This document shows, one piece after another, positions 1-10,700 of a DNA stretch of 35,116 nt. The stretch's first letter is position 1, and each line of letters begins with the position of its first letter. The notes beneath the pieces were generated by a model. The model was not told the DNA's origin. It saw only the letters and a list, made by a program, of their open reading frames with translations, and ran no database searches. The DNA is from Chloromonas sp. AAM2 (lineage: Eukaryota > Chlorophyta > Chlorophyceae > Chlamydomonadales > Chlamydomonadaceae): assembly GCA_004335635.1 (NCBI GenBank), contig QAXH01005510.1, positions 95,143-130,258 of the forward strand, read 5' to 3'. The position numbers and the translations under genes were made by a program.

Positions 1-60
1 ACAGACACACCAGACCCAACAGAAGAGCATTACCACCGGTTTCAGTGCAAAACGCAAGAA

Positions 61-80
61 CTGTCCCAGAACTGGCAAAC
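61..80 (-). repeat. Dispersed 20-bp element, copy 1
   Basis: The plus strand reads CTGTCCCAGAACTGGCAAAC followed at once by a run of twelve T. This is one of at least nine near-identical copies in the window. It lies in a spacer. Confidence 0.75.
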
Positions 81-553
81 TTTTTTTTTTTTCACTTGCC
101 TGTTACAAGCAGTGAGCGGTGTCGATACGAATGCATTACATGATGACAAGAAACTTATGCGCTGGCCCCTGGTTGCCAAGGCACATAGAGGGGCAGGCTC
201 CGGCGTCTCACCACAATGGGACACAGAACATCGTGCAAATCACGCACATTTTCGAGATGCAACTGCGGGTGCAAAAACCATGACAAGCGACGACTAGGGC
301 CCGGCATGGTCACCAATACGTGCTCAATGTTTCCATTCTGCAAAGGGATGCCGTCTTGCATGCAACTGTGCATGGTATCCAGCCCTGCAGCCAACATGTC
401 ACAAAAAAAAGTCAAATATGCTATTCATGCATTCAGCAAAACATCGCTTCATCAGTGCCCCTCTGGCCAGTCACATGAGCCTCTTGGCAGTCCATGAATT
501 GAATGAAGCCCACAGAATTTCCTGATTCAAATTCCACGCCAGCGACAAAGTAT

Positions 554-576
554 CACACACACACACACACACACAC
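554..576. repeat. (CA)n microsatellite
   Basis: An uninterrupted CA dinucleotide run of about 23 nt in the spacer left of the phosphatase gene. Confidence 0.95.
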
Positions 577-1745
577 CACAATGGTGTAACGCAAACGGGC
601 CGTGTGGTTTGCCGCCACAAGCACTGAAAAGAAGACTTCAGCGTGTCATGTCAATCCCTGCGGTTGAATGTCATTTGTGTACCTGGGGGCCGTTGCCCGC
701 ACAACAGGACAAGACACCTCACATTTCTTACTCATAAACGAATCATCATTGACTGCCATGTCCATTCAGTCCACTCATTCCGGTACACACAGACCAACAC
801 ATCCTCGCCTCACACAAACATGCCATGTCCAATTGACACGGGCGTCGAACCGGATTGCGGCACACAAGTGCGGGTCACTAGCCAGCGTCCTATGTTCAAA
901 AACAACCTGCTGCGACCTATCTTTGAACCAGCTTGACTAGGGTACATAATGGTGGCAGCTTTAAAAAGAGTGAGTGGACACGCTGAACAGAATGTGCATG
1001 GGACTGCTCCCCCAAACTGAGCGAATGAACCATCAACCTTTACACATCGCTTTCACACTCTGTTCGGCAAGAATTGTGTGTCATGAGAAAACCATGAGAA
1101 AACGAGAGGTATTGCGACCAAACAAAACCGGCCGCAGGCTTCTGTTCACCTTTTGTGACATCTTTTAATTACCCATGAAGCATCTGCTGAGCCACACGTA
1201 TCAATAGTAGAGCAGCATGGGTGCAGCTGTGTGCATTGGTGTGTATACTATCTTCGGCTACGTCATCAGAATAAGAACACAAAAAACATGCTTTGACCAT
1301 CCAATCCAGCTCTTTGCATTGATCGACCTGTGACAGGGGTCACAAGGAATTCGGGGACTTGTTCACATACAAGGAGGGAGTCAAGCCCGCCCAACTAGCA
1401 TGTGAATGGGATCATGACACCAAGATAGCTTTGCTCACAGGCGGTAGTCAAGTTTCCAAACGGCAGGCATGGACGCGATCCATGTGATTGCTGAAGCCAG
1501 GAAATGACTGCCAGCCACTCGACGCCCTGCGAGCATTTCCTGGCATTTCCTGGCCGTGAACGTTCCATATGATGAGTTGTTGAGCTGCTTCTGTGTCAAA
1601 CCACTGCTTTGTTCGTCTTCCTGATGGTGTAGTGCCCACCACTGGCACTGTTATTCCGTGCAGCCAGCACTTGCAGTCACCATAGTCACTCTGTTCTTTG
1701 CAAGCACCAAGATCCCATCAAGTAAACCCCTTAGAATACACAAGC

Positions 1746-1750
1746 TTACA
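1746..1750 (-). terminator. Candidate TGTAA polyadenylation signal of the PP2C gene
   Basis: The plus strand TTACA reads TGTAA on the minus strand, about 90 nt after the stop codon of the phosphatase gene. TGTAA is the usual polyadenylation motif of chlorophyte algae. The call rests on motif and position only. Confidence 0.5.
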
Positions 1751-1838
1751 GCTGAAGCCCTGAGCCATGCGATGCGGCTGACTGGGTGGCAGTTGTAGGC
1801 CAGGCTGCTCTTGCATGTCTCGTGTCATGTGAGGCTGT

Positions 1839-4800
1839 CTAACTGACACTCCGCGTAGCGGCTGCACCTGCTGAAGAGGCATGGGATGCAAATGCCAGGC
1901 CACTGGCCGCAACCTGTGATGGTTTGGGTGAACCAAAGGGCTCCTGCTGAGCACTGAAAGGACTCCAACTAGCCGGTGCAGGGCTGACGTGTACAGCTGG
2001 CTGTTGTGCAGCTTGTGCATGGCTGTCTGTGCTGGCCTGTGCGGGGTTCGCCGGTGCTGCTTGCACGTCTGGGGGCTGTGCAGTGGCGGGCGCGCCATCT
2101 GCTGGCCCATCAACCGTATGACCAGCGTTGCCGCCGTCAGTTACTGGCATGCTGGGCATTTGATGTGACCCCTCTGGAGCCTCGTGAGCTATTGGCACAC
2201 TGGACAGCTGATCTGCCTCCCCTGAAGCCATCAACCCCCTGGCCTCACCAGCCTTGGCACCGTCAGATACTGGCACACTAGGTGCCTGATGTAACAATTC
2301 CCCTGGGGCTGACTTGACCGCAGAGCCGGTGCCTGGCGCGCCATCTGCTGGCACTTCGCTATCCTGGCCTGCTGGTGCTTCACAGAGTGTTGCTGCTGGT
2401 GTGACCTTCACTTCCCCTGTGGACACGGTTTGTGGCGGTGGTGCACAGCGTGTGTGGGTGCCATCAGGCGGGGCCACTGCGGCCATCTTCTGGGTAGATC
2501 CGGCCGATGCAACCGATGACTCGCTGCACGATGCCAGGCAGGGCTCCGCGCCCGCCGGCTCCGCGCAGCAGTGCTGTTGGGGCAGGCGGGCGGCCAGGGC
2601 CTCGGGGGTGAAGGTACACAGGACGCACGTGACGTTGTCGTAGGCGGTGCGGCATGGCTCAAGGCAGGCTGCAAATGCACAAGCGGTACAAGGCAGCATG
2701 AGGCGCACATGCTGACGTGGATGTAATTGTCAAACAGGAATGGATGAACAAAACAAGCTAGTTCCAACCTTACAACGCAGTCTTGCCGAATCTGCTGATC
2801 ACCCAAAAGGAGTACCAATCCTGCTGCCTCACCTTTTTCACAAGCTGGCATGTGTATTTGTATGTAGGAAGCAAGCACAACTGGCCAAAAACTGTGCCGC
2901 ACCAGCCGAGTTCAGCATGACCAACCCAGTCACCAACTATTCCTATTCGCCTCTCACCTTCGCAGAGCTCCTCGCAGACCTTGGCTGGCTCCATGCCGGC
3001 CAGCAGGCGCTGCTTCACGAACCGCAGCACCGCGCAGTCCTTCATGCTGTTCCATACGCCGTCAGAGCAAACCAACTGCACAGGCACTTGTAGTCATTTT
3101 GTTTGACATTTAACATTTAACATTTAACATTCCAGGTTTGTTTTATACGGAGGGCGCGATGTGCCAGGAACCGTGCCACTCACGGGCGGCGAATCACGCT
3201 GCACCCATGTAGAGGATGCATGCATGCATGCATGCATGCATGTGAGCACGACACTAGACACGTGACAGCCCACCATGCGTCTGCCTACCAGGAAGTCGTT
3301 AGCCCCTGCCACGTGGGTCTCCCTGACGTCGGGCTCGGGTGACACCTGCTGCTCGCATGCGGGCCGACACATGTCCTGCAGCAGCAAGACAGAAAACAAG
3401 GGTATGATACAACAAGGCTGGCAGCAAGGTTGACTGGTATGGCAGGCCATGTAACAACAACCACAACCACAACCACAACGGGGGTGTGATGTTCAGCAGG
3501 TTAGGTGAGTACAGAAAGCAAGCCTGCCTGGAATGACACGCCAAGAACAGCAGGTGGAACAACACCTTGCCCACACGATAAGAGAGCTGTGAAGAGGCAT
3601 GCAGGGAGGCAGTCGGGAGCACGGAGCGTGCACGTCCGCATGCAGACAGGTGAAATGAAGCCAAGCCGAGCCCTGACCCACTGTGGAGTTCAGCCCTGAC
3701 CCACTGTGGAGTTCGGCCCTGACCTACCGTTTTGAACTGCGCGTCTCCGAGTGCGCGGGACACGTTCAGACATGCATTGACGCGGCCCCGGTGCACGAAC
3801 CCGCCCGCCGAGCGGATGCGTGCCTCCTCCGTGGGCGCACTGGGCCTGTGGTCCACCGTCATGGGCACCACGCGCCCACCACGCATCATCACCGCCCTGG
3901 GGGCGGGGCAGGGCAGGAACGAGGATTGGTGACACAGGTCGAACGAACCACCCTTGGCAACCCCCACCCTTCTGATCACCTGGCTGCAACGACATTGTGC
4001 GTCGAGGCTGTGCCAACTGCCTTCTCACCCGCACTGTTTGGCCTGTGACTCGCATATACAGCGTCAACTTTTCACATCATGTGGAGCGTGCCGGTCAGCA
4101 AGGTCAGGTCAAGATGTCCGAAGTGCCGTGCCTAACCCAGGCCGTCGTGGAGTTGTAGTCAAACATGCGGGTTCCGTGTGGTATGCGTGCAACAGGCAGC
4201 TTGGGCTTGGGCGTCTCTCATCCAGCCAAGCGTTCTTCCCTGAACCTCACTGATCCCCTTTTCCGTCCACTTCCCTTTCTTTCCCTTCCTCTCCCTCCCT
4301 CTCCCTCCCCTCACAGTGCCAGCCCAAGACTCACTTTGAGTCCCCCACCCCCGCCACCACGAGCCTCGAGCCCTGCAGCAGGGCCACTGTGCCAGTGGTG
4401 CCGCTGCTGGCGGGCGCAGAGCTGTCGCGCACTAGCTGAGCATCCAGGGTAAGAAACGCCTGAAAAACGGGGCATCAAGCAGAGTTGTAGCATGGTGAAA
4501 CAATTGAAATTGGAAATACCGCAATTCAGTTGCTGTTTGCCACCTAAACGCTCAGCTTGTTGATGGATACGACTGGACTTATTCCGTTGCGTTCTGCATG
4601 CATGCACCAACTGTTTCCTGACGTGAACCTGGCAAACAATGCGATCAGCAACAACAGCTACTCCGTTGAACGGTCAGGTTGTTTGTGGCTATGATCTGTG
4701 GGCAGCAGTCGGATGATAGCCTTACCTGTCCCAGGGCACTGGGCAGGTCGCCCTGCTGCCACCCGGCCGTGCCCTTGATGGCCGACACCTGTGGGTACGG

Positions 4801-5559
4801 GACCGCGACAGAAGCGCATACATTGGCATGCGGATCCGTCACGCAACAGGTGATGAACAAATGCATGCCGCTAGAGACAGCATTCTTACATGACACAGTC
4901 ATGGTTGATAGACGGCGCCTAGATGACACTTGAGAGATGCCAGGCAACAACTGTTAGCGTAGTGCACGCTGCACGAGGCTGCATGCCAAAACGCCACAGT
5001 CATGGTGCGTGATCAGATGCAGCCACACAGGACAGGTGGTCTTTAACGAGTCCTTACCAAATGGTGTGAGCAATGCGTGGCGCACTCCCCACCACCATGA
5101 CCATCAAACACCTGTAAGGCACCAAAAACAGCGTATATCAAACACTGGCGGAAGACAATTGATGAACGAAATAATGTAAGCTCATCCAGCTAGCGAACAC
5201 AGTGGCAACGGGTATAGGCAGGCGCCCTCGCCTATTGCCTATCGCCTGTTTCGTCCAGTCAGCATTTGAGCACTAGAAAACCCGTAGTTTAGCCAGTTGG
5301 CTGGCACATGACGTACCGCTAGCATTCCTGTGGTCGAGTCCAATTGCAAATCCACAGCATATGTGTCTTCCTGCGCACATGCAGCGCAGGACAGCTGTTG
5401 TGCAAGGGTGTGCGGCGGACTGAAAGGTGAACGCAGCGACTCTTGTACTGCTAGGTACCTTGTTGATACAACCCATGTTGGGGTGGCAGGCACGAGTACA
5501 CCTCGTTCATGTGCATGCCTCATGCACAACATCACAAACAGACTGTTATAGAGAGTCAT
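1839..5559 (-). CDS. PP2C-type (PPM family) Ser/Thr protein phosphatase with long C-terminal tail
   Basis: A metal-dependent protein phosphatase that removes phosphate from Ser/Thr residues using two Mn/Mg ions. Exons on the minus strand: 5559-5317 (start tentative), 5111-5058, 4788-4726, 4459-4335, 3896-3728, 3375-3289, 3075-2958, 2668-1839, giving about 562 aa. All junctions are GT-AG and keep phase. PP2C motifs appear in order: QEDTYAVD (about 63-70), VFDGHGG (82-88, metal-binding Asp), SGTTGTVALL, VVAGVGDSKAV, then a VNACLNVSRALGDAQFK block, SPEPDV, FLLVCSDGVWNSM (metal-binding Asp about 252) and YDNVT (Asp about 297). The catalytic domain therefore looks complete except at its N-terminus: the Gly-x-Arg usually found just before the M/QED motif is not seen, so the first exon may be wrong or an upstream exon missed. 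The last ~255 residues are rich in Ala, Pro, Ser and Gln and look disordered. Specific substrate unknown. Confidence 0.88.
3217..3243. repeat. (ATGC)n palindromic microsatellite
   Basis: About six tandem GCAT units, self-complementary and able to form a hairpin. It lies in a PP2C intron (3076-3288), about 45 bp from the donor side at 3288. Confidence 0.9.
3451..3480. repeat. ACAACC-type tandem repeat in a PP2C intron
   Basis: Repeated ACAACC/CACAAC units on the plus strand (GTTGTG on the transcribed strand), in the intron between the exons at 3375 and 3728. Confidence 0.8.
3668..3730 (-). repeat. 23-bp tandem repeat embedding a 5' splice site
   Basis: On the minus strand the donor after codon ACG reads GTAGGTCAGGGCCGAACTCC, and the following intron repeats this 23-nt unit as GTGGGTCAGGGCTGAACTCC and then in part. 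Each unit therefore starts with a possible GT donor. Only the first keeps the PP2C reading frame into the next exon. Confidence 0.85.
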
Positions 5560-6590
5560 GAAGCCAAAACGTTCCCCCAATTGTTCGCTAGGGTATGGAC
5601 ATGATGCACCTACACATGACGAGCCACATGTGTTGATGCATGTTGCATGAAAGGCAGTTTAGATAACCCAACGAAGCCCCATGGCATGATTCGTGCAGCC
5701 GTCTCTGACATTCTGGACAATCCAGCTGCCCTGTGTCCAAGGACATAGCTCTCTGGTGCACCTGCTGCTGTCCATTTGGAATAGCGTCCACGTGCATGAT
5801 TGCTCACCATGTTTGCCCGGACACCCTGAGCGCTGGCCACTCCAACGTTCCATAAGGGCGCATGCAGCGCATGTGTGGCCTGCAGAGCATGCGCAAGAAA
5901 CATGGCAGGGTGAAAGGGAGCCCGACCTGACCCTGTGCAAGCTGCCCTGATCTTATCCTAGCCATATGATGACATGCGTTAAGCAAAGGCCATCGCAAAG
6001 GTGACATGCAACTTTATCGGAAGCTGCATCACAACGTTGGAACGCAAGGTGCACCGCCCCGCTGGGCTTCTTACAATAGCAGCCACGCTACGAGCTCTCT
6101 CCGCCGGGTGGCAAGCCGCTCTCATGGAGGGGCACGCCACACGCTGACTGCAGGTCTCCAACATGAGCAATTTTCTTCCGGTTGGAAAAACTTTGCCTGA
6201 ACGACCACTTAAGATAGTTATGAACGACGAAATGATTTGTGTAGACCTTGATTATTATATATAATTGCTCCGACGAGGGTCAAAGCATTACAAGTAGTAC
6301 ACGTCATCAAACGTTTCAGCCCAGCCCTAGGTGCCGTGACAATCCTTGACAGACGATTTCGCCCGTCGGATCGCAAGTCATCCCGTTGCAGTCTACCTCG
6401 TGTCTATCCTCCACCAGTATGAAGGCTAGGCCGGCGGCGACCTGCCGACGGCCCATTCACAGCAAACACTGAAAAGCGCGGCGGCAGCTGCTTTGCAGTG
6501 CCATGAACAGGAACATATCTTGCGTCGGTGAACATGACTTGCGTCAGTGGAGCACCCATAGCAGCTGGTTTCTGGCGACATTCCCAGAAA

Positions 6591-6610
6591 TTGTCCCAGA
6601 TTTGGCATAC
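6591..6610 (-). repeat. Dispersed 20-bp element, copy 2 (diverged)
   Basis: Reads TTGTCCCAGATTTGGCATAC, two or three mismatches from the core. A T-run follows about 8 nt later. Confidence 0.6.
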
Positions 6611-6909
6611 ATCGTGTTTTTGGTGGGGGTCCAGTACAATGTCAAGAGATGCGTCCAACTTGGTCACTATTTCTGTATCAGAGGTACCACCAACTCTGTT
6701 TCGCTGCTATTTGATTTGATTTGATTGCTCTGATATGCTTGACAAGTTAAGTCTCCACTTCACTGGCAGAGCTGCACAAACTGAGTTGCGCTGTCTGATC
6801 CCAGATGTCACAAAAGACAGTTTTTCAGTATGTTATGCAATATGTACAATGCAATTGTACTGTATGCAGCTAGACATGTACCGAAAGCACTTGCCACCAT
6901 TGAAAAAAA

Positions 6910-6929
6910 ATGCCAGTTCTGGGACAATT
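6910..6929 (+). repeat. Dispersed 20-bp element, copy 3
   Basis: Reads TGCCAGTTCTGGGACAATTT directly after a run of eight A. It is the left arm of the inverted pair with copy 5. Confidence 0.75.
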
Positions 6930-7120
6930 TGCAAGCATGGCCAATGAACCCCTGCCCACTATCCTCAGCTTTTACGCCAAGTACATCAAGCCCAGGTACT
7001 GCTCAGACCCCGTATTTAGACAAAAGGTAATCCGCCACAGGTAGTAGAGTATTCACGCATACTCCGAAACCATGTCCAAAACCATGTTACAGAAGACAGT
7101 TTAAAAAAGTAACCAAAAAA

Positions 7121-7140
7121 AGGCCAGTTCTGGGCATAAC
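7121..7140 (+). repeat. Dispersed 20-bp element, copy 4 (truncated)
   Basis: Reads AGGCCAGTTCTGGGCATAAC after a run of seven A. The core is shortened compared with the other copies. Confidence 0.55.
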
Positions 7141-7208
7141 CAGTGCACAGTATGAGCATACGCCAGTATGAGCATAACCAGTGGCAGTGCACAGTATGAG
7201 CATAACCC
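7134..7208. repeat. Degenerate tandem repeat with GTATGAGCAT core
   Basis: Units built around CAGTATGAGCATAACCAGTG occur three to four times with variable length. The repeat starts in copy 4 of the dispersed element and lies inside the possible inverted-repeat element. Confidence 0.75.
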
Positions 7209-7253
7209 GCCACTTCCAGTCACAGGCACACTTCACCACATGATCCGTCAAGT

Positions 7254-7273
7254 TGTCCCAGAACTGGCAAACA
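7254..7273 (-). repeat. Dispersed 20-bp element, copy 5
   Basis: Reads TTGTCCCAGAACTGGCAAAC, followed after ATC by a run of seven T. Upstream bases share TTGACGG (inverse strand) with copy 7, so the conserved unit may be longer than 20 bp. Confidence 0.75.
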
Positions 7274-7743
7274 TCTTTTTTTATGCACTATGTAACTGTC
7301 TGCAGTTGCAAGCGTCAACGTTTATGCACAGTTTCCTTGAAGACAAAGCTGCATGCAGCGCCAGACACCAGTTGTCGTAACCATTCCATATCCGAACAAC
7401 AGGTTAAGGTAGGCAAAGGCAAAAGCATAGGTAGGTAGACGCATTGTTGGTCAAAGGGTAATCAGCATGCATAACCATGAAACACAATCGCCCCGCAGAT
7501 GCCTCAGCGTGCTGAATACTCAAGCTCGCCTACAATCAGCATGCCTACTTCACAACAGCTAGTCGGAGGAAGAACAAATCTAACCAGCACGTGTTAGTGT
7601 GAAAGTGAGAAGCTGGCAATAAGCATACGCAACAAAAGCAGTAAAGGCAGTGTTGAACAGATGCATAAGAACCCGTGTACAAAAGCATGCAATGCGTCAG
7701 CCGATGCAACACGACAGTCTGGAGGGCTGGGCTAGCTGTCGGA

Positions 7744-10700
7744 TTATATGGGCGGAAGCGAGGATTTGGGACGTTCCGGGGCAGCCTCTGCCGGTGCAAT
7801 CGGATCAGTGTCTCCCTTGGCTGTCTTCTTCACTCCTTTTTTCTTTTTCTTCTTGGTCTTTTTCCCTAGTTCTTCTTCTCCTTCTTGGTCGTTTTCCTTC
7901 TGCTTCTTCTTCTTCTTGCTCTTTTTCTCTTTCTTGACATCTGCAGGCACAGGCGTGTCATGCAGCTCTTCAACAAATGTCTCGAGTGTGCTGGTATCAA
8001 CTCACCAAGGGTGCAAGCAAGCAGGCCAGGACTCTCAGGCAAAGCCATTGGTGTAACGCGATCACCTTCACAACCAAAAGTGCAGCATACCAACGTCACT
8101 AGCACACTGGCCCAGCCACAACCAATGCAAACTGGCGACATACGTGCAGGTGCTGGAACAAAGGAAGCAACTACAAAGCTATGCACATGACTTCTGACTG
8201 ATGATGCCGAAAGTGAATGGCACGTTTGAGCGGATGCAGCCAGCTACCTTCATTGGACAGCCGATCCCGAGATTAATGGTTTCCCGTTGAATGCCGGACA
8301 TTCGCTTACCTGAATCAGGCGTTGGGCTCAAAGCTTCTGACTGAAGCCCGTCCGCAGCTTTGGGACTCTTGCTTGCCCCGGCAAGTGGCGGCAGGGTTTG
8401 CAGATCCTTCGGGGGCACAAACCTTCCTGAGAAAGCAGTTGCGACCGCAGGTTCGCTTGAGTCTGTGATCAGGTGCTCGGCAGGTAGTTCGCTTGGCACA
8501 ACGACAGGTAGTGGCGGCAGTGCTGCTGGGGCTGGCTTTTCATCCATGGCTGCGGTTGCTTTCTCATCCGCTTGGGCTGCGGATGCTGCAGTCTCTCCTT
8601 TTTCGCTTCTGTTCTTCTTTGCAGATGTTGAACTGGCCAAATCGCGCATGCTTGCGACAGGTTCAAGCGAACCCAGCACCTTGCCTTCCCCGTCGACCGG
8701 TGCTGCACCGGCACCCTGTGCTGACTCGTTTTCAGCGCCGGGTTCCGTGTTGCCCCCTTCACCCTGCACTGCTTCATTGATGTTCGCACCCGCTTCGTCA
8801 TCAGCGTCTGCGGGAGATGCGCTGATGAGCATTGCGTCGTTTGCTGCATCCCTTTCTGCCTTGGTCCTGTGGCTGTGCGTTTTAGGCTTGGACGCGGCCT
8901 GCTTCAGCGCTGCGAACTGCGCCTGCGCTTCGGCAGCTCTCGCCTCGTTCCTCAGACGCTTATCGACCAACTGGTTTTGATGTGCCGCCTGAGCCACGGC
9001 TGCAGCTTGCTGATCCATTATTGGCAGAGCTGCTTTAAGCGCCGAGTGCACGTACGACCCGTCCAGTCTGAGAATAGCCCCAACGTGCTCGCACGCTTCA
9101 GGCGCGGCCAGCAACACGCTTAACGCGTCGCGCAAGACCCTCTTTCCGGTCAACTCCGCAACCTTGGAGGCAAATCGCTCCATATAGTCTGTGAAATCGG
9201 TGATTGGCGCACTCCATTGGTCGGACGACATCGCGCCAACCAGCTGCTGCACGACCAGTTCCAAGGAATAGTGAAGGGCTTCAAACCTGAAAAGCACCGC
9301 GCACAGTCGATAGAAGCCGTTGGGAGCAGGTTTGCGCAGTTGAGCTGATTCCACTATTCATCTGACGAGCAAGGTGGGCTGCGGTCAAACACGACCTAGT
9401 GCATTCGTATTGACATTACACACCAGTACTTTTCTTAGGTCAACTTGCTATACCGCTGAGATAAGCAGTTGCAAGCCCCTGGACATCCACAGTCATCACC
9501 TGTTCCCCGTAGGTCAACCTTACCTGGCTTTGTCCATCTTGGCACTGGCCATCATCAGCACCCAAGCGTGCTCGTGGCAATAGTTGGACAAGAGGGCCCG
9601 TGTTGCCAGCAAAATCTGTAAAGCACCAGCCCGCACCATTCATGATTGATGAGTTCGTGCATGGGTGAACGGCAGGTGAACGGCAAAATTGACATGAGTT
9701 AGTGCAGTGACTTGTGCTTGAACAAACACACATGCTTCAAGCAGAAGGCGCACGTGTGCTTGGAGTGGTGGAAGAGCCATGCACATCTTCCAAGCATGCT
9801 ACTGTCTGCTGCGTTTACCTGTACACGCTCTTGTCTGCTGCCTTCACCTTGTGGGCACAATCTACGTGCATACGTCTAAACACGGCCGCCCACCTTAGTT
9901 AGTTCCACCAGCTTGATGCGCCAGTGGCTGTCCTGCTGCTTCAACTCAATAGCAGAGCATCGCCTGAGAACAACGGTCAGCACCAAGGCTGCACTCCGAA
10001 CCGTCTCTTGCAACAACTTGCAATTTTGGCGGTTGACCTGCGCATTGACATGCAAGCAGGCATGACGTACTGACTCGGTAGCAGCACCCAATTGCCAGCA
10101 CCCCAGTTGCCATGCACGACGGGTGGCCACCACCATTACTATCGCGGTGTGTCGCAATCCCCTTCACTTGTAGATTGGACTGGTTGGAGTCCCTCCAGTC
10201 AGGTGATGAGCTGTGCTTTGGTTTTTTCAGCACTGTAAAGAAAAACTGGGTGTCATCACACCCCTCGGATTAAACAGTAGACTGTTTGGACAGTCAAAGG
10301 TGTATCAGCAGACATCACCATCCATAACAGTGCAGTGTTCGCACAACCCAGACCGAGTACATTCAAAAAGGATTGAAATCCATGAGGCTTAACCATGAGG
10401 CTCAACAGAAGTGACAATCCATCCCAGGCCACCCGAACAATAGCCCAATGATCGTACTGCAGGATGAGCCGACATAGGTAAGGTCTTCTGTTGCCGGGTC
10501 ACTACGTAGCACAGGAGCCACCTATCGCTTCCCCACCCACTACTTCCAACGCCGTGAGTCACATCCACACCTGCTGCTTCTGGACCTTGGGCATGATGCT
10601 GGCCATGAGTCCGAACACGGCCCCTAGCGCGGGCAGGCTGTAGGCGGGCTCCAGCAGCTCATCGCCCCACTCAGCCACCGCATCGGCAAGGTACACGGCC

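Larger units (their letters stand above)
1..1745. other. Intergenic region left of the phosphatase gene
   Basis: I find no exon with convincing coding character here. Open frames are short, end quickly and match no family I recognise. The stretch holds one copy of the dispersed element (61-80), a (CA)n microsatellite (554-576) and a short 10-bp direct duplication near 1530-1552. The right end is probably the 3' flank of the PP2C gene, which is transcribed leftward. Confidence 0.6.
6911..7272. mobile_element. Possible MITE-like element with ~21-bp terminal inverted repeats
   Basis: A 362-bp segment starts with TGCCAGTTCTGGGACAATTT and ends with the near-exact inverse complement of it (about 20 of 21 positions match). 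An A-run lies outside the left end and a T-run outside the right end, so the symmetry extends outwards. There is no coding capacity and no clear target-site duplication. It could instead be two independent copies of the dispersed element that happen to face each other. Confidence 0.35.
5560..7743. other. Spacer between the four-helix-bundle gene and the phosphatase gene
   Basis: No confident exon was found. Undetected upstream PP2C exons or 5' UTR may lie in the left part, and the 3' UTR of the gene ending at 7744 in the right part. The stretch holds four copies of the dispersed element, a possible inverted-repeat element (6911-7272), a degenerate tandem repeat (7134-7208) and AT-rich DNA around 6220-6270. 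Confidence 0.55.

Noticed and set aside
2314..2643. Plus-strand open frame opposite the PP2C tail
   Set aside because: Shadow of the Ala/Pro-rich last PP2C exon; no motif and no continuation.
5420..5458. A 39-nt intron in the first PP2C exon
   Set aside because: GT and AG are present and in phase, but the frame is open straight through and 39 nt is far below every other intron here.
7866..8186. Alternative frame through the Lys-rich last exon giving an Arg-rich end
   Set aside because: The chosen acceptor at 7942-7941 joins the phase-1 donor at 8310 and yields an acidic/Lys-rich end with a stop at 7744. The Arg-rich reading needs a poorer acceptor. It is not fully excluded.
8360..8980. Long plus-strand open frame (~206 aa) opposite the MGCGSS gene
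   Set aside because: It is the antisense shadow of the GC- and Ala-rich minus-strand exon 9286-8310, which joins its neighbours in phase. The plus frame is Ser/Ala/Gly low complexity with no splice partners.
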